Positions 17,146 to 24,647 of a stretch of DNA of 40,350 nucleotides are shown here, one piece after another. The stretch comes from Curvibacter sp. (lineage in GTDB: Bacteria > Pseudomonadota > Gammaproteobacteria > Burkholderiales > Burkholderiaceae_C), in contig JAFAMV010000118.1 in the NCBI GenBank assembly GCA_019233055.1, forward strand, positions 1-40,350. The letters are read 5' to 3'. The position numbers were made by a program, and so were the translations under genes. The notes beneath the pieces are model-generated. The model worked only from the letters and a program-made list of their open reading frames with translations, ran no database searches and was not told the origin of the DNA. How positions within the stretch are numbered: position 1 is the stretch's first letter; each line of letters starts with the position of its first letter.

Positions 17146-18134
17146 GCCTGCCCCGTTCTGCCCGGCGCTGCGCAGCAACCCACCGCCACCGAATCCCTCA
17201 ACCACCCCGGAGACACAGAATGAACACAGACCGACGACTCACCCTCATGGCCGGCCTGGCGGGCGCCGCCCTGCTGGCCGAAGCGGCCAGGGCCGCTGCG
17301 CCGACCGAGGCCGATGGGCAGGCCGAAGCCGAGCTGGGCCGCCAGGTCGACGCCTTCCGCCAGGCCCAGTGGGACGGCGACGCCGCCCGGCTGGCGGGCC
17401 TGTGCCTGCCCGAACTGAGCTACAGCCATTCGGACGGCCACCTTGAAGACCGCGCCACCTTCGTGACCAACGCCAGCAATGGCCGCTACAGCTTCAGCCA
17501 GCTCGAATTCCGCCAGCGCAGCCTGCACATCGTCGGCCCGGCGGCCGTGGTCCGCTTCGAGTGGGTGGCGCGCCAGACCTGGAAGGATGGCAAGGTCACC
17601 GACACCCACATGGCGGTGCTGATGGTCTGGCTGCGCCAGGGCGAAAGCTGGCAGTTGTTGGCCAGGTCGGCCACGAAGCTGGGGTGAGGGAAGGGCAGGG
17701 CGCTCGTCCGCTTCGGCCGGGCAAGGCCTGTGCCCCTTGCCTGCGCGCCCGGCCACGACCCACCGCTCTAGCGATTCATTCACGCATCCCAGCATGGGTG
17801 CCGACCCGACGGCCCGTTGCGCCGCCGTAGTCCGCCGTGCTGTCTCGTCCTGCCGCGATTGCAGGCTCTGGTTCATGAGCCACAGCAGCGTGCTCAACGC
17901 CTGACCGTCTGGGGGGCTCTTCCACAGGCCCCTGGCTTCTGGCCAGTACCGCATCGCAGTGCGTGGCGTCGCGCAGGTGTTCAGGACGTCGGTGGCGTTG
18001 AGAAGACGGTCCGAGACGGCGCTTTCTGTTCCGGGCGGTGGCGGCGCAAGCCCTGAAAAGGCAGGGAAATCTGGAATGGGGAAGGGCCGCTGTTGATGGA
18101 GCGCCGGGTCGCTGGCTGACGCAGAGTGGTTCAT
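17037..18134 (-). CDS. Unrecognised ORF with a perfect ribosome binding site, reading antisense into the operon end
   Basis: A minus-strand frame opens with ATG at 18134, preceded by AGGAGG six bases upstream, the best Shine-Dalgarno sequence in this part of the window. The first about 145 residues lie in the otherwise empty gap 17688-18134 and are rich in Ser, Pro, Ala and Thr, with a short hydrophobic patch (LSTLLWLM). The frame then runs antisense through the SnoaL-like gene into the SDR gene, giving a nominal 365 residues, and the distal part is almost certainly not native coding. It may be a gene whose 3' end was lost by recombination when the operon and the A+T-rich island were joined. 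No family is recognised. Confidence 0.3.
   Translation of the reverse strand: MNHSASASDPALHQQRPFPIPDFPAFSGLAPPPPGTESAVSDRLLNATDVLNTCATPRTAMRYWPEARGLWKSPPDGQALSTLLWLMNQSLQSRQDETARRTTAAQRAVGSAPMLGCVNESLERWVVAGRAGKGHRPCPAEADERPALPSPQLRGRPGQQLPAFALAQPDHQHRHVGVGDLAILPGLARHPLEADHGRRADDVQAALAEFELAEAVAAIAGVGHEGGAVFKVAVRMAVAQFGQAQARQPGGVAVPLGLAEGVDLAAQLGFGLPIGLGRRSGPGRFGQQGGARQAGHEGESSVCVHSVSPGWLRDSVAVGCCAAPGRTGQAQSDEPPQMLSCWPVMAPAWAESRKATAAATSSGSM
17220..17687 (+). CDS. Secreted SnoaL/NTF2-like (DUF4440-type) protein
   Basis: The 155-residue protein starts at ATG 17220 with GGAG upstream. Residues 1-27 form an export signal with paired arginines (TDRRLTLM) and an AxA cleavage region, so it is secreted by the Tat or Sec system. 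The mature part (about 120 residues) has the cone-shaped NTF2-like pattern: a helical start (VDAFRQAQWDGD), LSYSHSDGHLEDRATFV, and beta-strands ending in GESWQLLARSATKLG. Such proteins are isomerases, hydrolases or binding modules, and function is not predictable. It is the last gene of the sugar-acid operon, 74 bases after the SDR, and may act on the substrate in the periplasm. Confidence 0.75.
   Translation: MNTDRRLTLMAGLAGAALLAEAARAAAPTEADGQAEAELGRQVDAFRQAQWDGDAARLAGLCLPELSYSHSDGHLEDRATFVTNASNGRYSFSQLEFRQRSLHIVGPAAVVRFEWVARQTWKDGKVTDTHMAVLMVWLRQGESWQLLARSATKLG
17715..17754 (+). terminator. Large GC-rich hairpin after the sugar-acid operon
   Basis: GGCCGGG (17715-17721) pairs with CCCGGCC (17748-17754), and inside it GCAAGG (17721-17726) pairs with CCTTGC (17735-17740). 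There is no thymine run after it, so it is not a classical intrinsic terminator. Its place 27 bases after the last gene suggests transcription end or mRNA protection. Confidence 0.35.
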
Positions 18135-18636
18135 GGTGGACCTCCTGTGGCCTTCGCTTTGACGTGAAGGGCCGCCGCCATCCCCACTGCATGAAGAAAT
18201 GAAGGCGCGAACACCCAAGCAGCCCTGCCGCGCACCATTCTTGAATGAGCATCATCCTGCGGCTTGTGATGCTGCAAGGGTGTGACGGGAGAGCAAGTCC
18301 GACCGTGTCTGACGACATGGCGGGGGGAGGTATGGCGGTGGGGGTGGAAATCTCGTGGTGTTGACCGGGTGATCGAATACGTGCGAGTAGCTGAATCGAT
18401 CCATGATATGCCACTTGTTACGATGTATTTTTTATGTATCATCTGAAAAATGGTGGTCGGCCGAAACGTCGCTTGATAAGACGCCTTTGACGGCAAGGCG
18501 CTATCTAAGCTATGAGGTTTCAAACGGCCATCCCAGGCAGGTTGTGGGCCCTGGGATCAGAGTTGTGAAGGCGCGCTGTCGGTCTGGAGCCGTGCCTTAG
18601 CGTTGACCTAATTTGCTTTTCTGGCAAGGTTTATCT
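18135..18636. other. Transition zone without a convincing gene
   Basis: About 500 bases in which base composition falls from the G+C-rich operon to the A+T-rich island (the change is near 18390). Frames on both strands are short or lack recognisable protein features. It includes the ribosome binding site of the minus-strand ORF at 18134 and the leader of the gene at 18637. I see no tRNA, attachment-site repeat or integrase fragment here. Confidence 0.6.
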
Positions 18637-19320
18637 ATGTCTTTATTCTTGCGCACCATCCTGGTATTGCTGATTGCCTTTGCTGCAGGTTCCGTTGTCG
18701 CTGAGGACTTTTACATTAATGCTCGCCCCGTGAAAATAGAAGAGATCAGGGGGGGCGACATACGAGCCTTCTTGACTGACGATTGGGCTAAATTTGAAAA
18801 GTATGCCGGGGAGGTTTCAGACATGATGTCTGGAAAATCTGTACTTGTTTATTGGTACATGCAGATCACACCCCCTTTGCCGACAAACTGGCCGCCGCAG
18901 GAGCATCGTAGTGTGACTTATTATGCGTACGCAGAATATCAGGAATTGCTCAGGCATGGGCCGAGTCTGCATCGTTCAGCGCCTTGGGCAAAAGTTGTGC
19001 TAAACGAAGGGGTGCCTGCAAATAAGGAGATGTTGGCGGTTGCCATTGGTCCTGCGGTACACGGAGAAGGGAGTGTACTCATCAGCCCAGAAATGGCGCA
19101 TCGAAAAATACAAATTATTCAAGATGGAGAGATGCATCTGTCTAGCTTTGTCAGCTGGAAAAAAATTCCTGATGATGAAATTGAGATAAAGGCAATTAGA
19201 GAATACTACTGTCAATGGGCGCTAACCAATCGAACGGCTGAATTGGTTAAAAATAATCACAGGGCCTACTTTGAATGGCTCTCTTGCCCATCTAATGTCA
19301 AAGCTCCAGTTCTTCCATAG
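18637..19320 (+). CDS. Secreted hypothetical protein in the A+T-rich island
   Basis: From the ATG at 18637 (CAAGG upstream; the frame is open a further eight codons) the protein has 227 residues. Residues 1-21 are a clear Sec signal peptide (hydrophobic LVLLIAFAAGS, cleavage near VVAED). The mature domain of about 205 residues is mixed alpha/beta and tyrosine/tryptophan-rich, with two cysteines (CQWAL and the C-terminal LSCPSN) that could form a disulphide. No family is recognised. Codon use and base composition are far more A+T-rich than the flanking operons, indicating acquisition from elsewhere. A periplasmic protein beside an Imm50 gene could be an immunity protein against a periplasm-acting toxin, but this is inference from location only. 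Confidence 0.65.
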   Translation: MSLFLRTILVLLIAFAAGSVVAEDFYINARPVKIEEIRGGDIRAFLTDDWAKFEKYAGEVSDMMSGKSVLVYWYMQITPPLPTNWPPQEHRSVTYYAYAEYQELLRHGPSLHRSAPWAKVVLNEGVPANKEMLAVAIGPAVHGEGSVLISPEMAHRKIQIIQDGEMHLSSFVSWKKIPDDEIEIKAIREYYCQWALTNRTAELVKNNHRAYFEWLSCPSNVKAPVLP

Positions 19321-19483
19321 ATGGAAATCTGACTGTACTGCCAGGCTTACTCGAGGCAGCGCCGAGGACACCTCAGATGTGGATTTGCCACTGATTCCGA
19401 GGCGTTTTGCAGATATCATTTACGGCATGATTGTGTTTTCTGGCCTTGCGCGCTGACGTTGTATTTTTGGTCAGGAACATTAT

Positions 19484-19912
19484 TTGGATCGTCACTCAAC
19501 GGTTTATCTGCCTTTCTATCAAATCAATCGAATGCAGGGATTTCGCGCAGTTGTTGTCTTGCTTTTATCGCTGTTCACCGCGAATGGCGTGCTTTGGTTT
19601 GTGCTGATTCAAAACCAGGAAGCAGGAATCTACCCTCCTGAGGCGGATTCATTGAGCATCCCCATCATCGATACGGCATTAATTTCATTGCTGATTTTTG
19701 GAGCGCTCGGAGCCGAAATATTGCTGCCAAAGACAAGTCGACTGTGGATATTTATTCGATCAATTCCTGCTGCATTGTCTATAATGTTTTCATTGGCACT
19801 TGCCGTATCATGGGCTGACTTGAATCATTATTTGGTATCGATGGCCTTTTGGGGTGTATTTGCACTTTGCGTATGGGCTTCGCTGGCAGGCAAGAAGGAT
19901 GGGAGATATTGA
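19484..19912 (+). CDS. Small integral membrane protein, unknown function
   Basis: A 142-residue protein from TTG 19484 (AGGAA nine bases upstream). An ATG at 19532 would give 126 residues starting just before the first membrane helix. Four hydrophobic segments are visible: about 20-42, 61-79, 91-109 and 117-133, with a charged C-terminal tail (GKKDGRY). No family is recognised. It is one of a row of short same-strand A+T-rich genes. By analogy with immunity arrays it might protect against a membrane-acting toxin, but nothing in the sequence proves this. Confidence 0.6.
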   Translation: MDRHSTVYLPFYQINRMQGFRAVVVLLLSLFTANGVLWFVLIQNQEAGIYPPEADSLSIPIIDTALISLLIFGALGAEILLPKTSRLWIFIRSIPAALSIMFSLALAVSWADLNHYLVSMAFWGVFALCVWASLAGKKDGRY

Positions 19913-19992
19913 TTTTATTGCCAGCTCACGCGAGGCGGATTTTTATTGGAAGAGGTCTGGTGGAATCGTTTGATTGATGCATAAGGTTGACT

Positions 19993-20505
19993 ATGAATGG
20001 GTCTGAATTTCAGAGAATTTTCCACGGCCAGCGAAGGTTTCGGATTCCGATAGAAGGGCGTTTCTATCGATACGCACGACCGGCTTTGATTCGTGTTGTT
20101 TGTATTCACTGCGAATCGAACTTTGATTTCAACCCAGTTCTACAGTCCAATGCAATCTATGACCCCGAATCGGGAGGCTGGGCGGTACAGAAAGGTGAAA
20201 TCGAAGGCGTAATTCTGGGTCGAGGCGCTTGTAAAAAATGCGGTGCCATCAAAAATAACATCGATTGGCCTGCTGATGCATACTTTTCAGTCGAAGTGCC
20301 CGAAGGCATCGTGTGGGCATGGAATCAGGATTACGTTCCGATCTTGCTTGCTCGCGTTGTCGGAAATCGAGTCTTATTACGGCAATTGACGATGTATAAC
20401 CTGCATTTGACCAATTTTGTAGATCGTCTGCCAAAATATGCATTGCTGAAAAAGAATAGAATTCATATCGAGCGTAGAATGAAGAGATTGCTTGATGCAG
20501 CTTAG
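19993..20505 (+). CDS. Hypothetical protein with two CxxC motifs (zinc-ribbon-like)
   Basis: The 170-residue protein is taken from ATG 19993, where AAGG stands six bases upstream; an in-frame TTG lies two codons earlier. CIHC (about 37-40) and CKKC (about 80-83) are the two halves of a potential four-cysteine zinc site. Between and after them are acidic, aromatic stretches (WPADAYFSVEVPEG, IVWAWNQDYVPILLARVVG) and a basic C-terminal helix (LLKKNRIHIERRMKRLL). There is no signal or membrane segment, so it is cytoplasmic. I recognise no named family. It is a neighbour of Imm50, with the same low-G+C codon use. Confidence 0.65.
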   Translation: MNGSEFQRIFHGQRRFRIPIEGRFYRYARPALIRVVCIHCESNFDFNPVLQSNAIYDPESGGWAVQKGEIEGVILGRGACKKCGAIKNNIDWPADAYFSVEVPEGIVWAWNQDYVPILLARVVGNRVLLRQLTMYNLHLTNFVDRLPKYALLKKNRIHIERRMKRLLDAA

Positions 20506-20645
20506 ACAGTGACTTATTTTGAAGTTCCTATGGGGGTGGATTACGGGGCTGCTGATGTCGCATGAAAATACAAAAATTATCATTGATACCTTATCGATTT
20601 CCAGTATGTCTGATCTGCTTGTTTGGGCTGTGGTGAAGAGTAATT

Positions 20646-21116
20646 TTGGTTGGCATGGTCTATGATGCCATGGCATATAGGGGCGGAGAAGTGTTTGATC
20701 AATCGTTTGACGCGTATAAAGCAATTGAAAAATATGAATTGGTGGTATCTCAATTCGGGGCGTGGCCTTCTTTTCATGATGCGGAGGTTCATCGGATTGT
20801 TCTTGACCGGATAGCTACGAGCCGATCGAGCCTGTTGCTCCCTACGGTTGAAATTTGGATTCGAGACTGGGTGATGGAGGTGCGAGATGGACAATACGTT
20901 TGTGCCAAAGATTCAGTTGTTCACTTCTTGTTTGAAGGTGTCTCGGATGTTGAATTGGAGGGCTTCAATCAACAAAACGTATTGTCGGCTCTGAATATCT
21001 CAATTGTCTCGGATTTGATAAATGTTGAGTTGGAACATTGCTATCAATTTTGTGGTGCCTTCAAGGCACGCAAGGGCAGGATTTTAGGGGTTGAATTAAT
21101 TGGCCGTTCAGGGTAA
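20646..21116 (+). CDS. Immunity protein 50 (Imm50) family
   Basis: This 156-residue protein matches the Imm50 pattern: FGAWPSFHDAEVHRIVLDR (about 37-55), the central FEGVSDVELEGFNQQNVL (about 93-110) and a final VELEHCYQFCGAF strand pair. Imm50 proteins are found in polymorphic toxin loci, often in arrays, where they are predicted to neutralise a cognate toxin. The start is uncertain: TTG 20646 has GAAGAG five bases upstream, with ATGs at 20655 and 20670 as alternatives. No toxin, PAAR, VgrG or Rhs sequence is visible in this window, so it is an orphan immunity gene here, perhaps protecting against toxins of rivals. Confidence 0.8.
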   Translation: MVGMVYDAMAYRGGEVFDQSFDAYKAIEKYELVVSQFGAWPSFHDAEVHRIVLDRIATSRSSLLLPTVEIWIRDWVMEVRDGQYVCAKDSVVHFLFEGVSDVELEGFNQQNVLSALNISIVSDLINVELEHCYQFCGAFKARKGRILGVELIGRSG

Positions 21117-21205
21117 AGCATGCATTGAGTGTCATTCAAGATCCGTTCAAACTGGGCGGGGCGAGGCAGAATCAAAGCGGTGGCTGATTTCATTGAAGGA
21201 GCTAA

Positions 21206-21631
21206 ATGGAAAACATCATCATTTCCGACGCCACACCCGAAGAGGTTCGATCTGGAGAACTTGGTCGGAGGCTGCGCCACTACAACTATGGCTTTGCTGG
21301 CGAGTATCCCGAGCAGCAGTACATCCGCCTCAATGCCAAGGATGCGGATGGCTGCTTGCTCGGTGGACTAAGGGGCTCTGTGTTTCTCTATTGGCTGACA
21401 GTTGATGTACTTTTTGTCGAGGCTGACGTGCGAGGCTTGGGCTTGGGCAGCCGCCTGCTTGCCGAAGCCGAAAGACGCGCCGTTGTGCTGGGGGCGAAAA
21501 GCGCCAGACTTGAGACCTTCGAGTGGCAGGCACCGAAGTTCTATCTGAAGCACGGTTATGAGGAATACTCCCGCATTGATGAGTATGCATCAGGCTATTA
21601 TTTGGCTTGTATGAAGAAATCGCTTGTCTGA
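21206..21631 (+). CDS. GNAT-family N-acetyltransferase
   Basis: The 141-residue protein has the compact GNAT fold: an N-terminal strand-helix region, WLTVDVLFVEADVRGLGLGSRLLAEAERRA (about 70-98) containing the acetyl-CoA pyrophosphate loop (RGLGLGS), and the C-terminal FYLKHGYEEYSR segment typical of motif B. AAGGAG sits well before the ATG at 21206. It should acetylate an amine or a protein N-terminus or lysine, and the substrate is unknown. It is slightly richer in G+C than the neighbouring island genes, so it may have arrived separately. Small GNAT proteins of this type are frequent cargo beside immunity genes. Confidence 0.85.
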   Translation: MENIIISDATPEEVRSGELGRRLRHYNYGFAGEYPEQQYIRLNAKDADGCLLGGLRGSVFLYWLTVDVLFVEADVRGLGLGSRLLAEAERRAVVLGAKSARLETFEWQAPKFYLKHGYEEYSRIDEYASGYYLACMKKSLV

Positions 21632-21644
21632 TGAGGGGTGGTGT

Positions 21645-21755
21645 ATGTATATTGTCACTTCGCCAGCAGAAATCAGTTGCGGGTGTCTGAAATACGGGGG
21701 CGATCTGGTGGATGTCTTCTTGCATTCATTCAAGAATGTGTGGTTGACGATTTAA
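21645..21755 (+). CDS. Possible 36-residue ORF or gene fragment
   Basis: A short ATG-started frame between the acetyltransferase and the next gene encodes a 36-residue peptide with CGC in the middle and an aromatic end (FKNVWLTI). There is no clear ribosome binding site. Its stop lies nine bases before the ATG of the following gene. It may be the tail of an eroded gene. Confidence 0.2.
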   Translation: MYIVTSPAEISCGCLKYGGDLVDVFLHSFKNVWLTI

Positions 21756-21764
21756 GGTGAGTCT

Positions 21765-22193
21765 ATGGATAAATCAGCAAATGAGGGCCGTCGAACGTCG
21801 CTTGCTGTCAATGCGAATGAGTGGTCGGCACAGAGTAAACGTTCTCCATATTTCTATCTAAAGCGTGTCTACATCGATCAAGTATATAAATGCTTTCACT
21901 GCGTTGTCGCTTGTATTTATACGGCTGATGAGCAAAAATACGAACTCGAAATCAAGAAGAATAGCATCTATAAGCGCCGCATCCTCTGTACGGCTTGTTG
22001 GGCTGAATTGCACCGGCTAAGAGCAGCTGTTGGTGTTTTTGAAAATCGCTGGAAGATGGAAAAAATAATACTGCAGACTGACAGAAAGTTTCTGGAAGAG
22101 TGGCTTGATTTAGTCGTTTCTTTTGGGAAATTTAAACCACACAAGCAAGACCAGGCTAAAGTCAACATGCTTCGCAAAATTCTAAAAACTTAA
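21765..22193 (+). CDS. Zinc-ribbon-type hypothetical protein
   Basis: A 142-residue cytoplasmic protein from ATG 21765 with AAGGTGA upstream. CFHC (about 43-46) and CTAC (about 75-78), each flanked by basic and aromatic residues (YLKRVYIDQVYK before, IYKRRIL between), form a likely four-cysteine zinc ribbon of the kind seen in the probable zinc-ribbon domain families. The last 60 residues are a predicted helical, lysine-rich tail. Function is unknown. It is the second paired-CxxC protein in this island, after the one at 19993. Base composition is A+T-rich like its neighbours. Confidence 0.7.
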   Translation: MDKSANEGRRTSLAVNANEWSAQSKRSPYFYLKRVYIDQVYKCFHCVVACIYTADEQKYELEIKKNSIYKRRILCTACWAELHRLRAAVGVFENRWKMEKIILQTDRKFLEEWLDLVVSFGKFKPHKQDQAKVNMLRKILKT

Positions 22194-22267
22194 TGATCAA
22201 AATATTGCCATTTGTTCAAAGATGACGGAAGTCAGTATTGATTAAAAATGACTTTCGATGTGGGTTT

Positions 22268-23105
22268 GAATATGGCTGGTGGTAATTTTGTGGCAAGACT
22301 ATCAGGAGGCTGAAAAGAAAAATGCCGGTTGTATTGCCGGTGCAAAAAATAAATTTGCATATCGGCATGCTGCCGAATTGATCGCAACTGGTGTTGCACT
22401 AAGTGGACCGAAAAAATCCCCGATTGTTATAGCGCTGTATTAGATCTTTCGACTGGTATGAATGATGAGGTGCGTGCTTCAAGTTTGGCAAAACTGGTAC
22501 TTATCCTTTGATAAGAAGATGAAATCAAAAATGCCGTTCCACTCTATCAAGAGGCATTGGAGTTGACCGATTCGGCGTACTGGGAATTGCATGACTACTA
22601 TGGGCGATTCACCAAAATGTCCGTGGAATACGAACATTTATCGACATGCTTTCTACGAATGAGCGCTTGGATAGCACTGCGCTGCAAACTGTAGGTGAAA
22701 AGGGCTGGGACGGCTTGACGATTTCTATCGTCAAAAATTAGAAACTCGCCGTAATTATGCCGCCCATGACGGCCATGAATTCACGGTCAGTCTGATTTTT
22801 GCTTTATTTCATTTGTGAAAAATGGATTGATGGCTGGCAGGAAATAGAGCGTTGCTCCCTGGAGGGATGGGGTCTGGATCAATATTTTCCGAAGTGGGTT
22901 GAATATTTTGACTCCATTCCCAATCGGGATACGGCCTGTCGCCCCAGTTCCCCGGCATGCACTTGCTGGAGAAAGGGACAGTAGATTTTGTACGATTTGC
23001 TGACGTGTGCGGGTTGGGGGTTTCTGCAAAACCTCAGGTCCTGAAGCCTGACAGTAATCAAATCAATGACATTCGAGATGCCCATGTCGGATATCGATGG
23101 TTTTG
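22268..23105 (+). pseudogene. Decayed gene(s) at the end of the A+T-rich island
   Basis: No intact frame spans this stretch, but protein-like text continues by hopping between frames. A WQDYQEAEKK segment (from 22291) ends at TAG 22441. An overlapping frame carries YSAVLDLSTGMNDEVRASSL and, after two adjacent in-frame stops near 22510, a helical repeat-like VPLYQEALELTDSAYWELHDYY. Another frame shift leads to DMLSTNERLDSTALQ. Then come RRNYAAHDGHEF, KWIDGWQEIERCSLEGWG and, after a further shift near 22955, MHLLEKGTVDFVRFADVCG. At least four disruptions are needed to join them. It may be one or two former genes, and I recognise no family. The ORFs 22799-22984 and 22957-23223 are pieces of it. 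Confidence 0.55.
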
Positions 23106-23115
23106 CAGGCCAATC

Positions 23116-23745
23116 TTAGTTGCTCGGCATCTTCTCGAAATCGCTCAGGGCTGCCGCGCGGAAGGCGGGCAGAGTTTCGCAGTGTTCGGCCAAGGCGATC
23201 AGAGAGGCGTGGGCAGTGGATGACAGCACTTCATTCAGCCGGTCCCGCAAGTACCAGATCAGCGTGGTGATCATCACGTCGGCATGGGTGAGCGTTGCCC
23301 CGCAGGCATAAGGTGTGGCAAGACGGCGGCTCAGTTCATCAAGGCCCGCGCGGGCCTGGCCAAGGCAACGGTCAATCCAGTCCGTGCTTCGATGTTCCGG
23401 AGCATGGAAGTGTCTCTCGTAGACCACCGCCGCGACCTTTTCGAGGGTGCCTTGAGCCAGTGCCGTCGTCTGGAGGACGTGCCGACGTGCTGGACCGGAT
23501 GCCGGGATCAGTGCCGCGTCAGCCACCTGCTCGTCAAGATAATCAAGAATGGCGCTGCTATCGATGAGAACCTCGCCATCGTCGAGCACGAGAGCCGGGA
23601 TGCGGGTCAGAGGATTGATCTTTTTTATGGCCGCCGCCTCGCCAAAGATAGAACGGGTGTCACGAGTGAAGGGGATTCCGTAGTGATGTAGCGCGATGGC
23701 GACCCGACGGGTGACTGGGCTGTCATATTGGCCGACAAGAATCAT
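23116..23745 (-). CDS. Glutathione S-transferase family protein
   Basis: From ATG 23745 (AAGGA upstream) the protein has 209 residues, normal for a GST. The frame continues upstream, but those 37 residues are not family-like. The N-terminal thioredoxin-like domain has GQYDSPVTRRVAIAL (the SPxxRR region that contacts glutathione), the cis-proline NPLTRIPALVLDDG and IDSSAILDYLDE, which binds the glutamyl part. The C-terminal helical domain (about 85-209) ends with a typical PAFRAAALSDFEK. It likely conjugates or reduces small electrophiles in the cytoplasm. It lies on the opposite strand, converging with the decayed island region, and has more typical chromosomal composition. Confidence 0.9.
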   Translation of the reverse strand: MILVGQYDSPVTRRVAIALHHYGIPFTRDTRSIFGEAAAIKKINPLTRIPALVLDDGEVLIDSSAILDYLDEQVADAALIPASGPARRHVLQTTALAQGTLEKVAAVVYERHFHAPEHRSTDWIDRCLGQARAGLDELSRRLATPYACGATLTHADVMITTLIWYLRDRLNEVLSSTAHASLIALAEHCETLPAFRAAALSDFEKMPSN

Positions 23746-23888
23746 GGAGGGGGTTCCTTGGTAAATAATATTCAAAATTACTTTCGATAGGCTTGAATGT
23801 GGGCTGATATTGCTTTGGCGGATGGGTGACCGCCTGTCTGCTGGCAGGTGCTCCACTTCTCTGCAAAAGATCCGAAATTCATCGATGC

Positions 23889-24599
23889 TCAGGTGAATTG
23901 TTCATAAAACAGCTCTATCTGACCCGTGGCAACCATGGCCTGAAGTGGAAAGACCCGCCAAGGCATTTCGACTTGCATGTCATCGAGGCGGGTCAATAAT
24001 TGATCTTGCACCTTGGTTTTCACCTCCTGCCGCCAGTTCAATACCTGGCCCCAAGTTGAGCTCCCATTCAAATGCAACGGAAACCATGCCGACTGAACTG
24101 ATGCGCTGTAAGGTCGTGGAAAGAGTCGCCTGTATGCGTGAAGGTTGTAGAGCCATGAAACACCGCGCACTGTTTTGACCTTCGACTCATGGTGCAGAAC
24201 ATGAGCGAACAAATCTCGCAATTCCGTCATCCTCGCACCGATGTTCTCAGATGCCAACGGACTGGAGTTGATTCCATTGGGCGGAAGAAAGTGGATGCGC
24301 AAGGTGCCAGTTGCATCGGGCGGGTCATAAGAAAAACAGCCGAACGACCTTTCGAGTCCGACCTCGAGCTGGGGGCGCTGGAAATCGGCACACCAGGCGG
24401 CTTGCTCGGCAGGGTCACTGCCTGTGTTTTGTATCCCGGCCAGGAGGCGATTCCACTGGATCTCGCCCGCATCACCCCACAGGTTCAGCCTGCGCCGGAG
24501 GTTGGTGCAACGTTCAATGGCCACGACATGCGGAACCGCCGCTTTCAGCGCGTAGTGCGCGGCAAATTTCAATTGCAGGGAAAAGTAGTCCTGAAGCAT
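23889..24599 (-). CDS. Conserved-looking hypothetical protein next to an amidase
   Basis: The 236-residue protein is taken from ATG 24599 (an in-frame TTG lies directly before it). It has no signal peptide or membrane segment. It is rich in aromatic residues, with a distinctive VSWLYNLHAYRRLFPRPY segment (about 145-162) and GSSTWGQVLNWRQEVK further on. No family is recognised. It follows the TIGR02594-like amidase gene after 48 bases on the same strand, so the two are probably co-transcribed. An effector/partner relationship is possible, but the protein looks cytoplasmic, unlike usual immunity proteins for peptidoglycan-cleaving toxins. Confidence 0.65.
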   Translation of the reverse strand: MLQDYFSLQLKFAAHYALKAAVPHVVAIERCTNLRRRLNLWGDAGEIQWNRLLAGIQNTGSDPAEQAAWCADFQRPQLEVGLERSFGCFSYDPPDATGTLRIHFLPPNGINSSPLASENIGARMTELRDLFAHVLHHESKVKTVRGVSWLYNLHAYRRLFPRPYSASVQSAWFPLHLNGSSTWGQVLNWRQEVKTKVQDQLLTRLDDMQVEMPWRVFPLQAMVATGQIELFYEQFT

Positions 24600-24647
24600 C
24601 AAATTTGACTTTGGAGCCGGCTTCCCAACTTCGTGCGAGCATGAGAG

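Noticed and set aside
22799..23223. Two small intact genes (22799-22984 and 22957-23223)
   Set aside because: Their protein texts join across a frameshift and neither has a good start, so they are pieces of a decayed gene. The end of the second also overlaps the glutathione S-transferase.
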